A DNA stretch of 64,000 bases from Onthophagus taurus. Lineage: Eukaryota; Arthropoda; Insecta; Coleoptera; Scarabaeidae. The stretch spans positions 36,711,501 through 36,775,500 of the forward strand of contig NC_091966.1 of the NCBI RefSeq assembly GCF_036711975.1, in the 5' to 3' direction. The notes below the pieces were generated by a model. It was not told the DNA's origin and did not search any database. It saw only the letters and a program-made list of their open reading frames with translations. The translations under genes and the position numbers were made by a program. Of this stretch, positions 59,993 to 64,000 are shown in pieces (within the stretch, counting starts at the first letter, position 1; every line of letters begins with the position of its first letter).

Positions 59993-61250
59993 GTTAAATC
60001 ATAAATTATACAAGATGGTTAATGAATTGATCCAAAAGTTTCATTATAATCAATTTTCGGTATATAACACGATTTGTCCTTATGGTAAGGTAGTCGATGC
60101 TTAAAACTCACATCATTTTTGATTAAATTATTACCTATTAAATTGTAGACCTATTTGAAGTTAGCACTCTGAGATACATATTTTCAGTTTACAATTTCAA
60201 TTTACAGAGTTTTATCAAAGCCGAAAGGATCTCCTCCATTTCTAGACCACATCCCAGGTTACAAGAAACTCATGCATTCATTCTGGTAGTTAAAGAAACA
60301 TGAGACTCACGAGTGTCGAAACGTTCTACGTAGGTTTTACGTTGAGGATATTAATAAAAGTCTTAAGACTGATAGTGTTGAGCTTGATGGAGGTGTTTTC
60401 TTCCGACAGAATGGATGAATTAAAGGCATCTACCACATAGACGTTTTTGCAACATAGTGTGTTTTATCAATAAAGCAGAGGATTGGATAACTATGGTTCA
60501 TTTCTATGGATCACGCGTCTATGGTCTGCAAGCAGATCAATGTAGAATATTAGGTTCGCAAAACGGTTGCCAGACGTTTCAGCGATGGTTAGGGATAGTC
60601 AGAACCTCGGTTGTTAAAACATGTGTACCATTGAAAGATGATATTGAGAATAATGAGTTTAATTTGGGTTTTTATGTAAATTTGATTGGAGTTAAATATG
60701 ATATCAAGTTGAAGTTATGGACTGATTGTTTCGTACCAATCAAAATTATAATTTTAAGGCAGACGCTGTCAGTATAAACGGTAAGAGAGTTTTCCAATAA
60801 AAATGGTAAAACAAATACCGGACATATTGAAATGTTATTTGAGCAACTTATATCTATAATAGAAGGGATATAGCACGATGTCATTTAACAAATCATAAAA
60901 AACTCAATCACAATTTTGGATGAATAAACGTTCGACGTAGTTGTCATCAAAAAAGCCTTAAGTTGTCAAAAGTCAAAGGTTGCCTTAAATCTGGCAACAT
61001 TGTAAATTTTATGTATCGAATCTCAGTATAAGAAGATGGTCATATACAAAATTTTGTGTAATTCTTGGAGCATTTACGAGAAAATTGGGCTTTTCCAGAC
61101 TTTTGTTCCACTCTTTTCCTAGTACTCCTTTCTGCTATGGGAAACATCTTGTTGACTAACTAAATCTGCAACTTCCTTCGAGGTATGTTTACCTTTGTGT
61201 TTTCAATAATTACGCGTTTATATTTCTGTAGATTGCTTGTGGACTCTACA
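59993..61250. other. Intergenic stretch, unassigned
   Basis: No family recognised. The longest frame is 60457-60777 (plus, 106 codons), without motif or splice context. 61020-61200 contains no repeat structure that I could find. Confidence 0.4.
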
Positions 61251-61252
61251 TA

Positions 61253-62367
61253 CAGGGTGTTAGGTAAGCACGCGGCAAAAATTCAAGGGGTTATTTCTTG
61301 GCCTATTCTAAGAGTATTCTATCCTATGATGATTTTTGATAAACCCCTTTGTTTCGAAGCTACAGAGCGAGATACTGACATGCATTTCATGTATAGATTT
61401 GCTGATGGCAACTCATCAGAAGCTAGACGATTCTACATCCAACGATTTCCTGCCCGTAATGTCCCCGACCGAAAAATCTTCGAAAACATTCATCGACGTC
61501 TTCGTGAAACAGGTTCATTAAAACGAAGTGGAGGTCCAGGAAGATCAATGACTGCAAAAACGGTACAATTGGAACAGAATGTGGTGGCCATGATAGAGGA
61601 AGATGTTGGTAGTTCTACGCGAGAAGCGCAAATACTTTGAATGTAAGTCATTGAACAGTTTGGAAAATTCGTAAGGACAATTTGTTGTATCCATATCACA
61701 TTCAACGCCTTCAAGCACTACTATCTGCTGATTTTCCTCCACGTACTGCATTATGTCAATGGATATTACAAACATTAGTTCGCATCCCTCTACACAGATT
61801 CTTTTTACCGATGAACCCAGTTTCTCAAGCAATACAATAAAGAATTTTCATAATAATCATGTGTGAGCAGATGAAAATCCGCATCAGGTATGTGAAGATC
61901 ATTTTCAACATCAATTCTCCTTGAATGTTTTGGTTGGAATTGTGGATGATTATCTAATCGGACCGGTATTTCTACCAGGAAGACTTGCTGGCGTGGTGTA
62001 TCGCAATTTTTTGGCAGAAAAGCTGCCTGAGTTTCTGGAGGATGTATCATACGCGACAGGAATTGCAATGTAGTTTATGTACGATGGTGCACCACCACAT
62101 TTCAGTTTGGTTGCTCGTAATTATTTAACAGCAACATACGGATATCGCTGTATTGGTCAAGACCTGCTCGTTCCCCAGACTTTAACCCCCTGGGTTATTT
62201 TTTCTGAGGATCTCTGAAGTCATTAGTTTACGCTACTCCAGTGGAGAATTTGGACGATTTGCGAAATCGAAGAATTGTTGGGTGTAACTCAATTACAAAC
62301 GACGCTGGTGTGTTTGAAAGAGTTCGGCAGTCAATGACGAGAACATTGAATGCTTGTATTCACCCTG
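61253..62367 (+). mobile_element. Mariner-like element with degenerate transposase
   Basis: Ends cagggtgttagg and caccctg form a short inverted repeat bordered by TA (61251-61252, 62368-62369). The plus strand encodes a broken transposase: EARRFYIQRFPARNVPDRKI, NIHRRLRETGSLKRSGGPGR (helix-turn-helix part), MIEEDVGSSTREAQI, then out of frame VWKIRKDNLLYPYHIQRLQ. Farther on is the PARSPDFNPLGYFF block (third catalytic acid changed to Gly) and LKSLVYATPVENLDDLRN. 1115 bp. Inactive. Confidence 0.9.
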
Positions 62368-63309
62368 TATAATGTTGGGGTTGGATTGGGTATAAAGTAT
62401 TTAGCACATCTGTGTATTCGTTTCTTCAGAGTTTTGATTTTTTTTCTTTTTTCTTTGCTTTAGCTTACTCATTTCTATTTTATTTCTACTAAAAGTCAGG
62501 AAACATTTTTTCCTATCTTTTTCGCTTATCTTTTTGGTATCTATGTGTTATACCAATTGCCTTGACAACAAGAGATCTCGGCGAAATTGCAAAAGAAAAC
62601 CTATTCTACATATATATAGATATAACATTATATTATGTGTTATTGACCTTCGGATAAGTGTAATATCAAATATATCGCTTGGCCCGCAAGCGACGGAGTC
62701 ATAATCAACACAAAATCCTAAATTTCTTGTTCTATGTTTAGCAGAGATCACTCTCCACCGAGATGTTGTAGTATGTGTTAACAAGTTTTGAGTGGATTTG
62801 GTATTAAATGTAGCGCCTTGGCTGCATGTGACCTCGGTTTAATCAACCGATACCATGCATTTCTACCATAATCATGCGAAGTCATCAATTTTTCCCTCTA
62901 AGATTAGTCGTCTTTATTTGTGGATTTGCCTTTTAGCAACTAAACTTCAATGTTGTCATGGTCATAATAGCAAAATATAGTTTGAAGATAGAAACTATTG
63001 CTAATGGTTTTCAACCATATTAGTTCTTAAAAAACACAGAGGTTAATACAAAACTTATTTTGTAAGTATGTATATGTATCAAGAAATGAGTGAAATCCAA
63101 TATAGATATCAGCTCTTTCTAGGAATACTTTTAACCAAATAGTAACAAAAATAAGATTTCTATAATCATCTTAAGGGACTTGTTTGTATAAAATTTATGT
63201 CAAACAAAAAGTCAAATCAGTCCCAACAAAAATTTATTTAATTTTAATATTTTTAAATCATTACAATACTTTTAAACAAACTTAATTATACTGATAAAGA
63301 AAAATCCCA
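62368..63309. other. Intergenic region downstream of the GPCR gene
   Basis: Includes the presumed 3' UTR of the receptor. 62640-62850 has a few words (cttggcccgcaagcgac, gccttggctgcatgtgacctcgg) faintly like the 92-bp minisatellite at 11.6-12.1 kb, but too diverged to claim. Confidence 0.4.
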
Positions 63310-64000
63310 TTAAAAACGAGTTAATTTATCAGGATTAATCGTAGATGCTGTCGATCCTTGATCACTTGGAGAACTGCAATAAACTTCTTCTTGAATTGTA
63401 TTACGTTTTTCAGCAACGATTGCATGATTATTAATCGCTGTAACGTTGACACAATCGTAAACATTCTGCAATAGAAGAAGAAATTAATAGTACGTCTCTT
63501 TAACAGGCAATAAAGGAAATCCTTATAATTATTTATGCAAAACATTTCACTAACTACTTACTAATTAAGCACAAGCACTGGAAGGTGGTAAACTGTAACG
63601 ATCTTGTGCAGTGCGGTGTTTCTTTTTGTTTATATACATCTAATCAACGAATGAAATAACTTAAGTAGTGAAGTAAAGGATGAGTAATTAATAGAAAAAA
63701 AATTTACCTGACCGGTTGCTTGATAAACATCCAAAGTATTTACAGCTAATGATGGCAAAGCACTTGTAAATCGATCTCGAGCTGCAGATACGGTTATTAA
63801 ATAAGTTCTTGGTATAAAAATCGTTCCAACAAGAATACTAGCGGTGACAACCAATCCGGCACATAACATCAGATCTTTCCAATAATCTCCAAGCATAAAA
63901 TATCCAGGAATCCAACAGCACCAATTACAAGTTATTAAAATAGTTGCGATAACAAAATAACGACCTTCTTTGTAATTTCTTTGAGATTTGGCAACAAGTG
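63310..64000 (-). CDS. Class C GPCR-like receptor, 3' part with two possible C-terminal exons (partial)
   Basis: The reading frame enters at the window edge and runs to 63708: RNYKEGRYFVIATILITCNW, CCWIPGYFML (TM6), then LMLCAGLVVTASILVGTIFI and PRTYLITVSAARDRF (TM7 and the start of the tail). The FIPRTYLI end of TM7 corresponds to the F-x-PK-x-Y-x-I signature of class C receptors (metabotropic glutamate and orphan relatives). The exon ends DVYQATGQ at a phase-0 gtaaat donor. Two phase-0 acceptors follow: 63639 (MYINKKKHRTAQDRYSLPPS then SACA and stop at 63565) and 63465 (NVYDCVNVTAINNH to TINPDKLTRF, stop 63310). The first exon also has a gtaagt donor after its stop (63561), so it can be included or skipped. 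Ligand and orthologue unknown. The rest lies beyond 64000. Confidence 0.75.

Noticed and set aside
1-64000. tRNA, rRNA or other structured RNA genes
   Set aside because: I looked for tRNA box-like motifs and rRNA-like blocks and saw none that I could support; a covariance-model search would be needed to exclude them.

Overview
This is an AT-rich insect nuclear region: spliced genes with many short introns (about 45-100 bp), and intergenic and intronic space filled with decayed transposons and satellite arrays. The gene set (fritz, bora, a pickpocket channel, nose-resistant-to-fluoxetine family genes, an SLC18 vesicular transporter, a Dmrt93B-like factor) is typical of insects. A beetle is my guess from overall style; nothing in the sequence proves the order.

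Layout. 1-1630: end of a ~174-bp satellite array. 4.4-6.7 kb: LINE relics. 7.7-8.6 kb: a four-exon short-chain dehydrogenase (+). 9.2-12.1 kb: a LINE relic, a Penelope-like element and a 92-bp minisatellite. 12.86-13.45 kb: mitochondrial ribosomal protein S10 (+). 14.18-23.18 kb: fritz/WDPCP (-), whose two large introns hold Tc1, mariner, LINE, hAT, piggyBac and Harbinger relics. 24.0-25.4 kb: bora (+), divergent from fritz. 26.1-29.4 kb: a fold-back element, several LINE pieces and a mariner inserted into one of them. 29.77-32.78 kb: the bifunctional lysine-degradation enzyme AASS (-). 33.1-38.2 kb: a pickpocket DEG/ENaC channel (-) whose last exon lies 3.65 kb from the rest. 38.4-48.1 kb: two head-to-tail NRF-6-like acyltransferase genes (-). 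48.7-52.8 kb: a mariner with very long inverted repeats and two small MITEs. 54.2-55.2 kb: a Dmrt93B-like factor (+). 55.9-58.2 kb: a hairpin repeat enclosing a 346-bp satellite. 58.26-59.75 kb: an SLC18-family vesicular transporter (-). 61.25-62.37 kb: another mariner. 63.3 kb to the end: the 3' part of a class C GPCR (-) with two possible C-termini.

The genes do not form an operon or one pathway. AASS starts the lysine catabolic pathway in mitochondria; bora and fritz act in mitosis and in planar polarity/ciliogenesis; the channel, transporter and GPCR are membrane or neuronal proteins. The main result of close reading is that exon phase joins pieces that look unrelated: the Ser/Pro-rich ORF at 14-15 kb, the WD-type ORF at 18.6-20.1 kb and two small exons at 22.9-23.2 kb are one fritz gene. 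The lone 116-bp exon at 33.1 kb completes the channel. I saw no sign of a wholly new biological system. The most unusual items are the intron differences between the paired NRF genes, the alternative GPCR C-termini, the hairpin-bounded satellite, and a LINE reading frame that resumes exactly when a nested mariner is removed.
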